This document shows positions 51,600 to 62,825 of a DNA stretch of 64,000 bases, piece by piece. The DNA comes from Ophioderma brevispina (taxonomy: Eukaryota; Echinodermata; Ophiuroidea; Amphilepidida; Ophiodermatidae): positions 1-64,000 of the forward strand of contig JAMKCH010001632.1 in assembly GCA_023653785.1 (NCBI GenBank). Direction: 5' to 3'. A model generated the notes under the pieces. The model worked only from the letters and a program-made list of their open reading frames with translations. It ran no database searches and had not been told where the DNA came from. A program made the translations under genes and the position numbers. The number at the start of each line of letters is the position of its first letter. Within the stretch, counting starts at the first letter, position 1.

Positions 51600-54500
51600 T
51601 TGTTTTTAAGGGAAGGCATCACTACAACAAAGAAATTCCAAAACTCGTCTGATTTAAGGAATTTACCAGACTCGAAATTGTAAATTTTTCCAGTTTTTCG
51701 AGTTTCAAACTCGAATTTGGGAAAAAGTTACTTATTTTGGAGTCACGTTTATAAGTCAAAGACAACATGCCTCAAATTTGTCAAATAGAGGTTTGTTTGG
51801 ACAATTACACAGCAAACCAATGCATGCCTGCACTAGTAAGATTCCAAGATTATTTTGACAGCAGTAAATCTTCTAATAAGATTTTTAAATTTTTGCAAGT
51901 TTTTTTTTTTTTTTAATTCAAAAGAACATTTCACGCTTTGGTGTCCATGTCCCTTTGTCACCCCCTCCTGGCCCCTTCAGCACCGCACCCTGGGCCGGCC
52001 CTGGAGGACCCATCAGGCCCCCCCCACCAAAGACACTCTTGGACCCCATTTGCTAGTGTTGAGTGCCACGGTGCTTACATGTGCACTCTGCTCTTTCATA
52101 AGTAAGATTTTTTGACTTTCCAATTAATGTTTGGCAGGTAAAATGCGAAATGGCTCAGACAGTTTCTCTCTTAAAAAGCTTCATATCTTTTTAATGACAC
52201 GGTCTTTTATAAGGTCTATATTGCAAAATTAAAAAGAAGCAGAGCCTCTTAAGTCTGAAAACGGAATATCCCATTGCGCATATTATCTTAGTCGATTTGT
52301 TTTATAGGGAAGGATCACGTTCAAAAAAGAAAATTCAAAACGTCTGTCTGATTAAAGAATATTTTACTCAGAACTCAAAAATTGGTATTTTTCTCCCCTT
52401 TTCGAGTTTTCAAACTCGAGTTGGAAAAAGTTACTTATTTTCGAGTCACGTTTATTAAGTCAAAGACATGGCCTAATTTGTCAAATAGAGGTTTTTTTTG
52501 GTACAAATTACACACAAATGCCTCAGACAGTCTCTCTCTTAAAACTTATCTTTTAATGGCAACGGTCTTGAGGCCTATATTACAAAATTAAAAGAGCCTA
52601 GCTCTTAAATCTGAAACCGATCATATTTTCGCATATCCACTTTCGATTTGTATTAAGGGAAGCATCACGTCAAAAAGAATTCAAAACTCTCTCTGATTTA
52701 AAAGGAATATTTCCAGACTCGAAAATTGGTAAATTTTTTCCGTTTCGAGTTTCCAAATCGAGTTGGAAAAGGTACTTATTTTCGAGTCACGTTTTAATTC
52801 AAGACATGTCCTTTCAAATTTTGTCCAATCGAGGTTTGTATTGGACAACAATTACACAACAAATGGCTCAGACATTTTCTTTCTCTCTTAAAAAAGCTTA
52901 TCTCTTTTAAGGACACACGGTCTTGTGTAGGTCTATTTGACAAAATAAAAGACATAGCTCTTAAGTCTGAAACCGAGTATCCCTTCGCATTTCATCTTAG
53001 TCGATTTGTTTTTAAGGAAGGCATCACGTACAAAAAAGAAAATTCCAAAATCTGTTTGATGTAAGAAATATTTACCAGACTCGAAATTGGTAATTTTTTT
53101 CCCGTTTTCGAGTTTTCAAACTCGAAGTTGGGAAAAATTTACTAATTTGATCACGTGAAAGGCAAAGACAATGCCTCAAATTTGCCAATAGAGTTTTTGT
53201 TTGGACAAATTACACACAAATGGGGCTCCGACAATCTCTCTCTTAAAAGCTATCTTTTAAGGCACGTGGTCTTGTAGTTGCCTATATTGACAAAATCGGA
53301 AGCATAGCTCTTAAGTCTGAAACCGAATATCCATTTCGCATATCCATCTTATCGATTTGTTTTAATTGAAGGCATCACGTTCAAAAAGAAAATTCAAACC
53401 TGTCGATTTAAAGGAATATTTACCCGACTCGAAAATTGGTAATTTTTTTCCCGTTTTCGAGGTTTCACACTCGAAGTTGGTTAGCAATTATTCATTTTCC
53501 GAGTCACGTTTATTACTAAGTCAAGAGATGGCCCTCAAATTGGTCAGATAGATTTTGTTTGGATAAATTCATAAAACACTCAGGCGTTTCGTAAAAAGTC
53601 TTGTATATTGGAAAAGACATAGCCCCCTTTATAACACTGAAAGCGAGAATCCATTTCCCCTATCATTCATGAATCGTTTTTGTTTTAAGGGAAGCATCAC
53701 CTACAAAAAAGAAAATTCTATCAAAATCTTCTGATTTAAAGAATATCAACCATACTCGAAAATTGGTACTTTTTCCCGTTTTCGAGTTTCAACAAACTCC
53801 GCGAAGTTGGAAAAATTTACTTATTTTCGTTCAACGTTTCAAGTCAAAGACCGTCCTCAAATTTGTCAAAAAGAGTTTGTTTGGACAAATTACACACAAA
53901 ACAATGGATCAGAGACAGTTTCTCTCTTAAAAAGCTCATTCTTTTTAAGGGTACGGTCTTGTACTCCATATGTGTACAAAAGCAGCAAGCCCCTTAATTC
54001 TAAAACCGAATATCCATTTCGCATAGCATCTTAATTCCGAGTTGTTTTAAGGGAAGGCATCACTTACAAAAAGAAAATTCCAAATCTGTTTTGAGTTAAA
54101 GGAATATTTTACCATACTCGCAATTTTGTAATTTTTTTCCCGTTTTTCGAGTATTTAAACTCGAAGTTGGGAAATTTGATTTATTTTCGAGTCACGTTTT
54201 ATAAGTCAAAGACATGGCCTCAAAATTGTCAGATAAAGTTTGGTTTGGAGTAAATTACATTACAAACCGGCTCAGTCTTGTCGTAACCAGTTTTTATTAC
54301 ACCTCATGAATATTCATGAACATAGTCATGCCATTTCCTCCATTGGCTGATTCCTATTGTATAATAAATTTTAAGGACGGTCTGGTTATGGCAAATGAAG
54401 CATAACCCCCCCTTAACTCTGAACCGAATATCCAATTCTCCTTTCACTCTCAGTCGATTTGTTTTAAAAGGCGGCATCCCAAAATCAAATCCAAATCTGT

Positions 54501-54655
54501 TTGATTTAAAGGAATATTTCTACCAGACTCGAAAAATTGGTAATTTTTGCCCGTTTTCGAGTTTCAAACTCGAAGTTTGGAAAATGTACTTATTTTCGAG
54601 TCACGTTATAAGTCAAAGACATGGCCCCTTGTCAAATAGAGGTTTTTTCTTGTGA
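51600..54655 (+). repeat. Left arm: tandem array of ~350-bp units
   Basis: The landmark GGGAAGGCATCACGT or close variants occurs at about 51612, 52311, 52657, 53019, 53370, 53690, 54052 and 54471, so the usual step is 320-362 bases. Each unit contains the palindrome CGAGTTTCAAACTCG, then TTATTTTCGAGTCACGT, AAGTCAAAGACATGG, GTTTGGACAAATTACACA, and TCTCTCTTAAAAAGCT. The first gap is twice as long because about 240 bases of unrelated sequence (51895-52135) interrupt a unit. Units differ by many small indels. Confidence 0.85.
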
Positions 54656-54669
54656 CTTATATTCAATAC

Positions 54670-57340
54670 GTTGTGGCTTCGTAATCACATTGAAAATTGG
54701 CAACTTCATCATTGAGCACATTAAACATCCAAAGGGGCAAATTGTGTGTGTGTATGTATCTGATCTGATTTTGTCCTAAACTTTGAAATGTGTACACGTA
54801 GGGAACAAACCAAAACCAGCGAAAAGTAATATGTCTAATTTCATGAAAACGGTGCATTTCGGAGGGTAGACACACCCAAAAAAAAATTTTCTCAAAATTG
54901 TCTTTTTATGTTTTAATACACTTTAAGTGTTCAAACCTATTACGGGAAAATAAATAGTGCCAACAAACACTTCTTACGTTTCTCTGCACATTATGCAACA
55001 CCAAAACATTTTGTACCAAAAGAATAGGGTTTATTAACGTTTCTCAAAATTTTTATTCAACAAAATAAATGCCACGATACCTACAGCGGTTGCCTGGGAA
55101 CAATTTTTATTTGTACGAAGTTAAAATTTGAGTAGCTAATTGAACTCAACAAATATGGCTCCCATTTGTTTAGTTTTATTACGTTAATCCTTGCGTATTG
55201 AATTTTGCCTGAAAATTAGACTTTATAATAAACAAAGATTAAGATACATTTTACTAATTTATATTCTTAAAGTACATTTAATTGACATCATATCATTCTA
55301 TGGCCAAATTATAGTTGAAAATTTGAACTAAAACACATCAACGTAATAAACGTAACGTATAATACACATAACGTAGTAACAATTTTTTTCTATTACATAA
55401 CCATTTTTTTAACATCTCCCATTGACTAAGTTGTTTCTGATTTGAAAGTTTTAAATAATGTTTTAAGGTCGAAAATATACTAATTCTTCTTGATCAAATT
55501 TCAAATAGCTTGTATGGTTTTGCTGAGAATTGGATAACGTACTACCTCCTTAAAAAGGTCACATTTTTTACAAATTCATATTTCTTTAGACTTTTTAATA
55601 AGTAATTGGTGAACTGACGAAAGGCAACTATGTCCAACTTGGACCGCATTATGTTTTTACCTTAATAATATGCAACAATCAACTATCTTAGTAAAGTTTT
55701 CCAACTTAGGACTGCTTTGTGAAGGATAACGTAAAAACAAGGTTTTCCCGGACATTATGTTTGTATTTAAAAATATAAATAAAGTGAGAATACAAGGAAA
55801 AAACATAATGACATAATTTCTACACATGTTCACTAACAAGAAACTTTGATATCGGAAGAATTCAAGCTGCTAAGAATTTTTTTTAATGTGTTTATAATTT
55901 CTATGTGGTGTTTCGGACATCGATTTTCTCCTATTTTTCGTGTTTGAAGGCAAATATCTCATAGAAAGAAAACGGAAAAGCATGGCCCAACCAAATATTA
56001 CCGTTTTGTTCCAATAAAGCAGTGTTGAAAAGACTTATTAACCAAAGACACCACTATTTCTCTGGAAATGCACACCGTTTTCATGCAAATCGAACCATAT
56101 ACTCCGTTCGTTAGCATGTCTGTTAGGGTGAGGGGGTAAATAAATAAGGTTCTCTTTAATGTCAAACCTTTTCGAAACGCATTTAGTCTTTTTATTGATT
56201 CTCATCAGACCCAACACATATCAATATTAAAGATTAAAAATTTACAAGAGGAAAACAAACATAGCTCTAATAGTTTTAATCAGTGGGCACATTTTGCGTT
56301 TGGCCTGTTTTTGTTCTCGTGTCAGCTTAAGCGTTTCCACCGTGAAATCGTGGCGTTTACGCACCTCATATCGCGTTGGTTTTTAGACTACTAAAAATGC
56401 CGTTGTTTCGAAATAACAAAAAATATGTTCGGTGACCCCTACTTTCTTCAGTAATGCAGATCTTGATTATACGCTGAGTAATAATTGGTTTGAACTGATT
56501 CGAACAATTTGCTCCATGTGTGCCGTGAAGGTCGCACTACTGTAGACAAGCGCGTAAACACAATGATTAAAATAAGACACGCGATACGCCCTGTACAGGT
56601 CGCACCACGCCGGGACTACTGTTGCGTCGCTTAGTTCAAAACATTTACGGCGACTATAAGTGCGCACTTTTATTTTAATTTAGACAAAATTTATCGCACC
56701 GATTTTTTTTTTAATATTAGAAAATATCCATGCAAAATTAATTTTCCATAGACGTGTGTACAATTTTTTTTTTTTTGTAAAAAATAGGTGTTTTAATGGA
56801 ATTTTTCTCAAAAGAGAGTTCGATTGGACCTCACATTTTTATTCTTCTTATGCGGTGTCCACACACTGTTTCTCAAATATGATCCAGCCAGAGATGGGAC
56901 AACAAAAAAAAAAATAACGGCTGGCTGCTCACGAATTCCGCAAGTTCCCTGGTTGTGCATTGTTGCTCCAGCAGTGGGCAACAAGCGCTAGTGTTCCATT
57001 GTCTGTGGTCTTTTCCACAACCACAGGTAGTAGCCTGGTCTGCTTCCAGATAGCCCAACTTCTGCAAGAAACCTTAGATCGCCAGTTCTGGTTCTCAATC
57101 TATTGATGCAAAATCGCCTTCAGCCCATGAGAGTCACTCCAGTGGAGAATCTCACCAGGTTCATACCGCTAGATTTTACTTGGTTGCACGGCAAGAAAGT
57201 CTTACTTTCCACAATGCGACTCTCTTTACCTCTTAGAGAGGGTTCAAGAGGTTGAACTTTGCTAAGAAACTCTCTCTAGATTTAAGGCGGTTGCAGCATT
57301 TTTATTTATGAATATTTGATGTACAAACCTCGAAGTTTGG
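54670..57340. other. Core between the two inverted arms
   Basis: This AT-rich sequence has no repeat-unit text. It holds the LINE fragment at 56920-57240 (minus strand) and a short minus-strand open frame at 56467-56667 (MRTYSRRKCFELSDATVVPA and on) with no recognisable family. Runs such as AACGTAATAAACGTAACGTA occur near 55340-55380. I see no transposase, helicase or integrase motif, so the core is probably non-autonomous or decayed. Confidence 0.5.
56920..57240 (-). mobile_element. LINE 3' fragment inside the foldback core
   Basis: On the minus strand the text reads NRLRTRTGDLRFL, then QKLGYLEADQATTCGCGK, then (after a one-base shift) PQTMEH, and in the first frame CPLLEQQCTTRELAEFV. LNRLRTxTG, the C-x-CG-x-PQTMEH-x-L-x-CPLL knuckle and the acidic CTxxELAEF tail are typical of the C-terminus of LINE reverse transcriptase proteins. 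Upstream (higher coordinates) the sequence passes straight into the right repeat arm, so nothing more of the element is present. The spacing of knuckle and tail differs from the 21.1 kb copy, so the two come from different LINE families. Confidence 0.6.
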
Positions 57341-59930
57341 AAGTTCATTACTAAATCATTACAAAATCTATCGAACGGTTCTATCGTGACCTATCACCTT
57401 AAAACAAAACGACTGAGATGTGGAAATTGACACTCTGTTTCAATTCAGAGTCAAGGGACTATGTTCAAAATATTGAGCAATATACAAGACGGTACCCTTA
57501 AAATGAAGAAACTTTTTAAAACGAAACGACCTGAGCTGTTCTTAATGAAATTTAACCCAAACAACCTCTCTCTGACCAATTTGGGGGAGGCTATCTCTTT
57601 GACTTATAAACGTGACTCGAAAATGAGTCACTTTTTCCTAACTTCGAGTTTGAAACTCGAAAACGGGACAAAAATTACCAATTTCGAGTTGGTAATAATA
57701 TCCTTTAAAATCAACAGATTTGGTAGAATTTCTTTTTTTTGTACGTGATGCCTTCCCTTTAAAACAAATCGACTAAGATGATTATGCGAAATGGATATTC
57801 GGTTTCAGACTTATTAAGAGCTATGCTCTTTTAATTTGGTCAATATAGGAGTCAGATACCGTATTCTAAAAAGATATGGCTTTTTCAGAGAAGAAACTGT
57901 TTCTGATCCATTGTTTGTGTGTAATTGGTCCAAAACAAACCTATATTTGACAAATTGGGCCACGTCTTGACTATAAACGTGAATCGAAATAAGTTTGAAA
58001 ATCTGAGAACAGGGAAAAATTTGCCAATTCCCCGAGTCGTGGTAAAATATTCCTTCTAAATCAGACAGAGTTGGGAAATTTCTTTTTTGAAAGTTGATGC
58101 CTTCCCTTAACAACAAATCGACTAAGATGATATGCGAAATGGATATTCGGTTTCAGACCTTAAGAGCTATGCTTCCGATTTTGTCATTATAGGCATTACA
58201 AGAAGTGCCCTTAAAAAGATAGTTTTTAAGAGGAGATGTTGAGCCATTTGCGTGTAATTTGTCCAAAAACAAACTCCTATTTGACAAATTTGAGGACATG
58301 TCTTTGACTTATAAACGTTACTCGAAAATGAGTTAATTATTCCCAAAAATTGAGTTGAAAATCTGAAAAAGGGAAAAAAATTACAATTGTCGAGCTGTAA
58401 ATATTCCTTAAATCAGACAGAGTTTTGAATTTCTTTTTTGTACGTGATTGCCTTCCCTTAACAACAAATAGACTAAGATGATCGCGAAATGGATATTCGG
58501 TTTCAGACTTAGAGATATGCTTCTTTTAATTTTGCAATATTTTTGTTTTTTTGAATTTGCTCTTAAAAAGATATAAGCTTTTAAGAGAGGAAACGTCTGA
58601 GCCATTTGTTGGGTGTAATTTGTCCAAACAAACCTTTATTTGACAAAGTTGAGGACATGGTCTTTGAATTATAAACGTGACTCGAAAATAAGTAAATTTT
58701 TCCTAACTTGAGTTTGAAACTCGGAAAACGGGAAAAAATTACCAATTTCGAGTTTGTAGAAAAATTCCTTTAAATCAAACAGCATTTGGGCATTTTCTTT
58801 TTACGTGTGCCTTCCCTTAAACAAAGCGACGAAGCTGAATATGCCGAAAATGGTATTCGGTTTCCAGATTAAGGGCTTGCTTCTTTTGTCAATATAGGAG
58901 TCACAAGACCGTACCTTAAAAAGGTATGAGCTTTTTAAGAGAGAAAACTGTTTGATCCATTTGGTTTGTGTGTTAATTTGTCAAACAAAACCCTCTCATT
59001 GACAATTGGAGGCCGTCTTTGACTTATAAAGGATCGAAATAATAACGTTTTCCCAACTTCGAAGTTGAAACTCGAAAAAATGCGAAAAAAAAAAAAATTA
59101 CCAAATTTTCGATATGGTAAATATCCTAAATCAACAGATTTGGAATTATTCATTTTTTGTACGTGATGCCTTCCCTTAAACCAAATGGACTAAGGATGAT
59201 AGGCGAATGGAAATATTCGTTTTTCAGACTTAAGGGGCTTGCTTCTTTTTCATATAGATAAGAGACCGTACCCTTAAAAAGATTATGAGCTTTTAATGAG
59301 AAACTTCTATCCAGTTCTTTGTGTGTAATTTGTCCAACCAAACCTCTATTTGACAAATTGGAGGCCACGTTTTGACTTATAAACGTGACTCGAAAATAAG
59401 AACTTTTTCCCAACTTCTGAGTTTTGAAACTCGACACAACGGGGAAAAAAATACAATTTTTCGAGTTGGTTAACTATCTTTAATCAGACAGAGTTGAATT
59501 TTCTTTTTTGAACGTGATGCTCCTTAAACAATATCGACTAAGATGATATGCGAAATGGATATGCGGTTCCAGACTTCTTTTAAGGAGATAGGCTTCCGAT
59601 TTGTAAATATGGCCTACAAGACCGTTCCATTAAAAGATACATTTTTTAAGAGAGAGATTGTCTGAGCCATTTGTGTGTAATTTGTCCAAACAACCTCTAT
59701 TATGACAAAATTGAGGCCATGTCTTTGACTTATAAACGTGACTCGAAAATGAGAACTTTTTCCCAAATTCGAGTTTGAAACTCGAAAACGAGAAAAAAAT
59801 ACCAGTTCGAGTCTGGTAAAGATTCCTTTAAAAACAGATTTTGGAATTTTCTTGTTTGTAAGTGATGGCCTTCCCTTAAAAAACAAATCGACTAAGATGA
59901 TATGGAATGATATTCTGATTTATCGTTAAG
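57340..59930 (-). repeat. Right arm: same ~350-bp units, inverted
   Basis: The reverse-complement landmark ACGTGATGCCTTCCCTT occurs at about 57746, 58092, 58445, 58803, 59160, 59515 and 59860, spacing 345-358. TTATAAACGTGACTCGAAAA and CGAGTTTGAAACTCG recur once per unit. A more diverged unit begins near 57340. The units are the reverse complement of those at 51.6-54.7 kb. Confidence 0.85.
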
Positions 59931-60019
59931 GGTTGTGATTAATATCGCAATATTGACCAACAAATCTTGACCAATTGAGGCCAGGCGCTTCGAGTCAGTA
60001 GGCTAAACGTTGATCGATA

Positions 60020-60182
60020 CCTGAAATTTTAAAGCTCAAACAGTTTTAAATTTGAAACTCGAAAATTTGAAAACTCGAACCCTCCAATTTGATATGAAAC
60101 TCGAAAAATCGAAATATGATGAAACTCGAACTCGAACTCTTGAACTCGAAACTCGAAAATTCGACACTCGCAAACTCGACGA
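60020..60182. repeat. AACTCGAAA-rich short repeat, right outer edge of foldback
   Basis: A dense run of GAAACTCGAAA and AACTCGAACTCGAACTC phrases ends at ACTCGACGATTAGCAACACC. It is the inverted counterpart of 51293-51480. Confidence 0.7.
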
Positions 60183-60921
60183 TTAGCAACACCACCCCCG
60201 GGATACTCCGAGAGAGGGGTACGTAAGTAGGTGATGCCTGAGAGGTACTTAAGTAGTGGCATGCCTGAGATTCATCTCATGCATGCAGCCTTCCCTGCTG
60301 TAGGGGCCTATATCAATTAATCTTGCCTTGGCTGTGGCTATATTCCTATCCTAAAATGGGCTGCTTACTTACTCACAGTCACCAGCTGTCCCAAATGTGT
60401 GACATGATCCGCAAATGAAGTGGCAATTAGAGGTGTATGCGTGTATTAAGTCAGTAGTACCCGAGCCGTAATCAGTCACTTGCAAGGCTAGCTACAATAT
60501 GATTCTCGCCGTCCGCGCCGTGTGTTGTGAAGTATGTGGAACAGGTTAAATCAGTGGTTTTAAATGCAAAAAAAGCTGTTAGTGCTGCAGCATGAGAGGC
60601 CCAATTTTTTCGATAGGTGGTGACCTAATTTGAAGAAAGGTTGTTATATATCAAATTGTAGATAGGGTCCAGGAAGTAAGGAAAGCATGATGGCAAAAAT
60701 TAAAAACGTGTACACATTAGTTGGGGGGGTCAAAGGTTACCATATTTCAGTATGGAAACTTTGAATAACATGCCCATGTTGATACATTTATCACAAATGT
60801 GGGAGTTGGTCCCACTAATATATTTTTAACCACAATTTTAACACCGAAAACCTTCTGCCCCACCCCCCAATCTTACCCCCAATCTTATGCTGTTTTGAGA
60901 TTGAGCTGTCAGAATCCTTGC

Positions 60922-61092
60922 ACTAAGTCACAAATGAGAAAACACAGTGATGGTTGCACTAGTGATCAGAAATTATCGTGCAAGGAGCATTGTGATTGTG
61001 TGTGGGTGTGTGGGAGGAGGTGTTCATTCTGCAACCGGGGAAATAAACCTAATATTTTGCTATACATCTGCGGACATCGTGTCAAGCGATGA
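60922..61092 (+). CDS. Cysteine-rich ORF, possible terminal exon
   Basis: After a possible acceptor (TGAGCTGTCAG) an open frame reads NPCTKSQMRKHSDGC, then SCKEHCDCVWVCGRRCSFC, then NILLYICGHRVKR and stops at TGA. Eleven Cys and three His in 56 residues, with CxxHCxCxWxCGxxC and a late CGH, recall NFX1-type zinc-finger arrays, where blocks of C-x-H-x-C end in an L-x-CGH segment. That likeness is by eye only and the spacing is not a clean match. No other exon of such a gene is visible nearby, so it could also be a chance frame or a decayed fragment. Confidence 0.25.
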   Translation, partial: TKSQMRKHSDGCTSDQKLSCKEHCDCVWVCGRRCSFCNRGNKPNILLYICGHRVKR

Positions 61093-61152
61093 CGGTCCAC
61101 GGTTGTCAACCTCTTAGTTTAACTTTAATTTTTAATCATCTCAGGGTAAGGG

Positions 61153-61178
61153 CAGTGGTGTAACCAGCGGGGGGGGGG

Positions 61179-61228
<50 letters not shown>

Positions 61229-61380
61229 GAGATCCTTGCCACCCCGCCAGCCCCCCCCCTCAAATGAAGTGACCGTTCATACAGTGTCAATGGAGAAGGA
61301 CCCAAATTCGTCCTCACAATATGCCTTGGTACCCCCTCCATTCTGCCACCCCCATTTGCAAATGTCTGGTTGCGCCATTG
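61153..61380. mobile_element. hAT-like element with G/T homopolymer interior
   Basis: CAGTGGTGTAACCAG at left and CTGGTTGCGCCATTG at right are imperfect inverted ends related to those at 23600. The interior begins with a G12 run joined directly to a long T run (about 45 bases), then CCCC-rich text. Flanking 8-mers (GGTAAGGG / GTTTAGAG) agree at only five positions. Confidence 0.6.
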
Positions 61381-61479
61381 GTTTAGAGTTAGGGTTAGAT
61401 TACTGGACTTTCTTCTAACCCTAAATACAGGAGGCGACGGGGTGACTTTATTGTATAAAGTTTTGAGCTTTATTCAGTA

Positions 61480-62235
61480 AAGATAGCATATCGCCCAGAT
61501 TTATAGGTCAGAGGCGCAATCTTCTATATAAGAAATGATTTACCCCGTAATTTCCCTAATTCTTCAAGCCCTGCCTAATTCTTTCAGGGCCTATCTGCCT
61601 GCGACACAACCTTCTTACCCCGTTTTGACTTTTATAGGACTGCTGCGCAACCAGCTATGGAATGAATACGGCACAACCCTCTTGGCTAAGAAATGATTAA
61701 TTCAGTAAATTTATCGGCCTGCAGCGCAACCCTCTTAAGTAAGAAATGGTTGGTTCAGAAAATGTTTAAGCCTATACAACCAATAAATTTATAGGCCTAC
61801 GACCTATTAATTTATTTATAGCCCGTCAATAAATCTGTAAGCCTGGGGCGTAAGCTTTTTATTTGAGAAATTATTATTTCTGTAAATTTATACGCCTGCG
61901 GCGGACCCTCTTAAAAGAAATGATTAATTCAGTAAATATATAGGCCTGCAGCGCAATCCTCTTACCTAAGAAAATACGTTCAGTAAATTTATAGGCCTGC
62001 GACACAATCCTTTTAACTAAGAAATGATTAGTTCAGTAAATTTTAGGCCTGCGGCGCAATCTTTTCTGAAAAAAATATGTTACCCCATAATTTGCCTCAT
62101 TCTTCAGGCCCTTTGTCTTCTTTCAGGGGCCTATCGACCTGCAGCACAACCTTCTTATAAGAAATTATTAGTTCAGTAAATTTATAGGGCTGTGGCGCGC
62201 AACCTCTTGGCTAAGAAATGATGAGTTCTCTAAAT
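61480..62235 (+). repeat. TTTATAGGCCTGCGGCGCAA tandem repeat
   Basis: Roughly ten degenerate units of 55-100 bases with TTCAGTAAATTTATAGGCCT, GCGGCGCAACC, CTCTTAACTAAGAAATGATTA. Longer units also contain CCCTAATTCTTCAGGCCC. Confidence 0.8.
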
Positions 62236-62344
62236 ATATGGCTCTATTGGCAAATTTTTTCACAAGCTCTATTAAACTTGAACCCTCGTCTTACCAAGCA
62301 TTTTATAACACGGTTTACGGGGTGGGGATGGGGGGGGGGGCGGT

Positions 62345-62825
62345 GATCACCCTTGCGGGAGTTCGTTATAAAGCATCCGATGCTTATAATTTTGATAACA
62401 GTGGATAGTTATAGTCCTCTTCTTTCCATTGCTACCAAAATAAGTACCAATCTACCTAGTATGGCGTCACAATGACGTCATAAAGTCCACGAATCAGTAA
62501 AATTGGCATTTTCCACAGAAAATAGGCGAAAATCCAATTTTGCGCCATGAAGGTAGAAATACAGGATTTTCATGCGGTTTTCAGCTCTAAATAATGACAA
62601 TTGACTAGTATTAAATAAACATAGTTTTAGAGCCATACTGTGCAGGATATTTTACAAAATGTACCTTAAAATATTCTTGGATGGCAAGCATCCCCTCTTA
62701 CCCTTCGCCTTTGTTGGCATACCCTAACTCCGTTGAAGGTAATATACCTTCTCTTAAATGACCAGAAAGGATGAGGAAGAGTACCCAGAAGCTTTTTATG
62801 AAAGCTTTTGGTATTTTAACGCGCC
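62345..62825 (-). repeat. Dispersed ~470-bp repeat, copy 2
   Basis: Reverse copy of 43920-44395: TTATAAAGCATCCGATGCTT, TACCAAAATAAGTACCAA, AAATGACCAGAAAGGATGAG, AAAGCTTTTGGTATTTTAAC. Confidence 0.75.

Larger units (their letters stand above)
51270..60200. mobile_element. ~9-kb foldback-type element with tandem-array inverted arms
   Basis: Two long arms in inverted orientation (about 51,270-54,655 and 57,340-60,200) enclose a different ~2.7-kb core. Each arm is a tandem array of a ~350-bp unit. The outer ends also match in inverted orientation: GATACTCCCGGATGTTGTTG and then CTAATC on the left, and GATTAGCAACACC then CCCGGGATACTCC on the right. Just inside both ends is a short region of repeated TTTCGAGTTTCGAG text. 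This layout is that of Foldback/Galileo-like elements, whose long terminal inverted repeats are built from tandem units. No transposase reading frame was recognised in the core; a LINE fragment is present there. A target duplication could not be fixed. Confidence 0.65.

Noticed and set aside
54670..57340. Transposase or Polinton-type genes in the foldback core
   Set aside because: No integrase, polymerase, ATPase or transposase motif could be read; only a LINE fragment is present.
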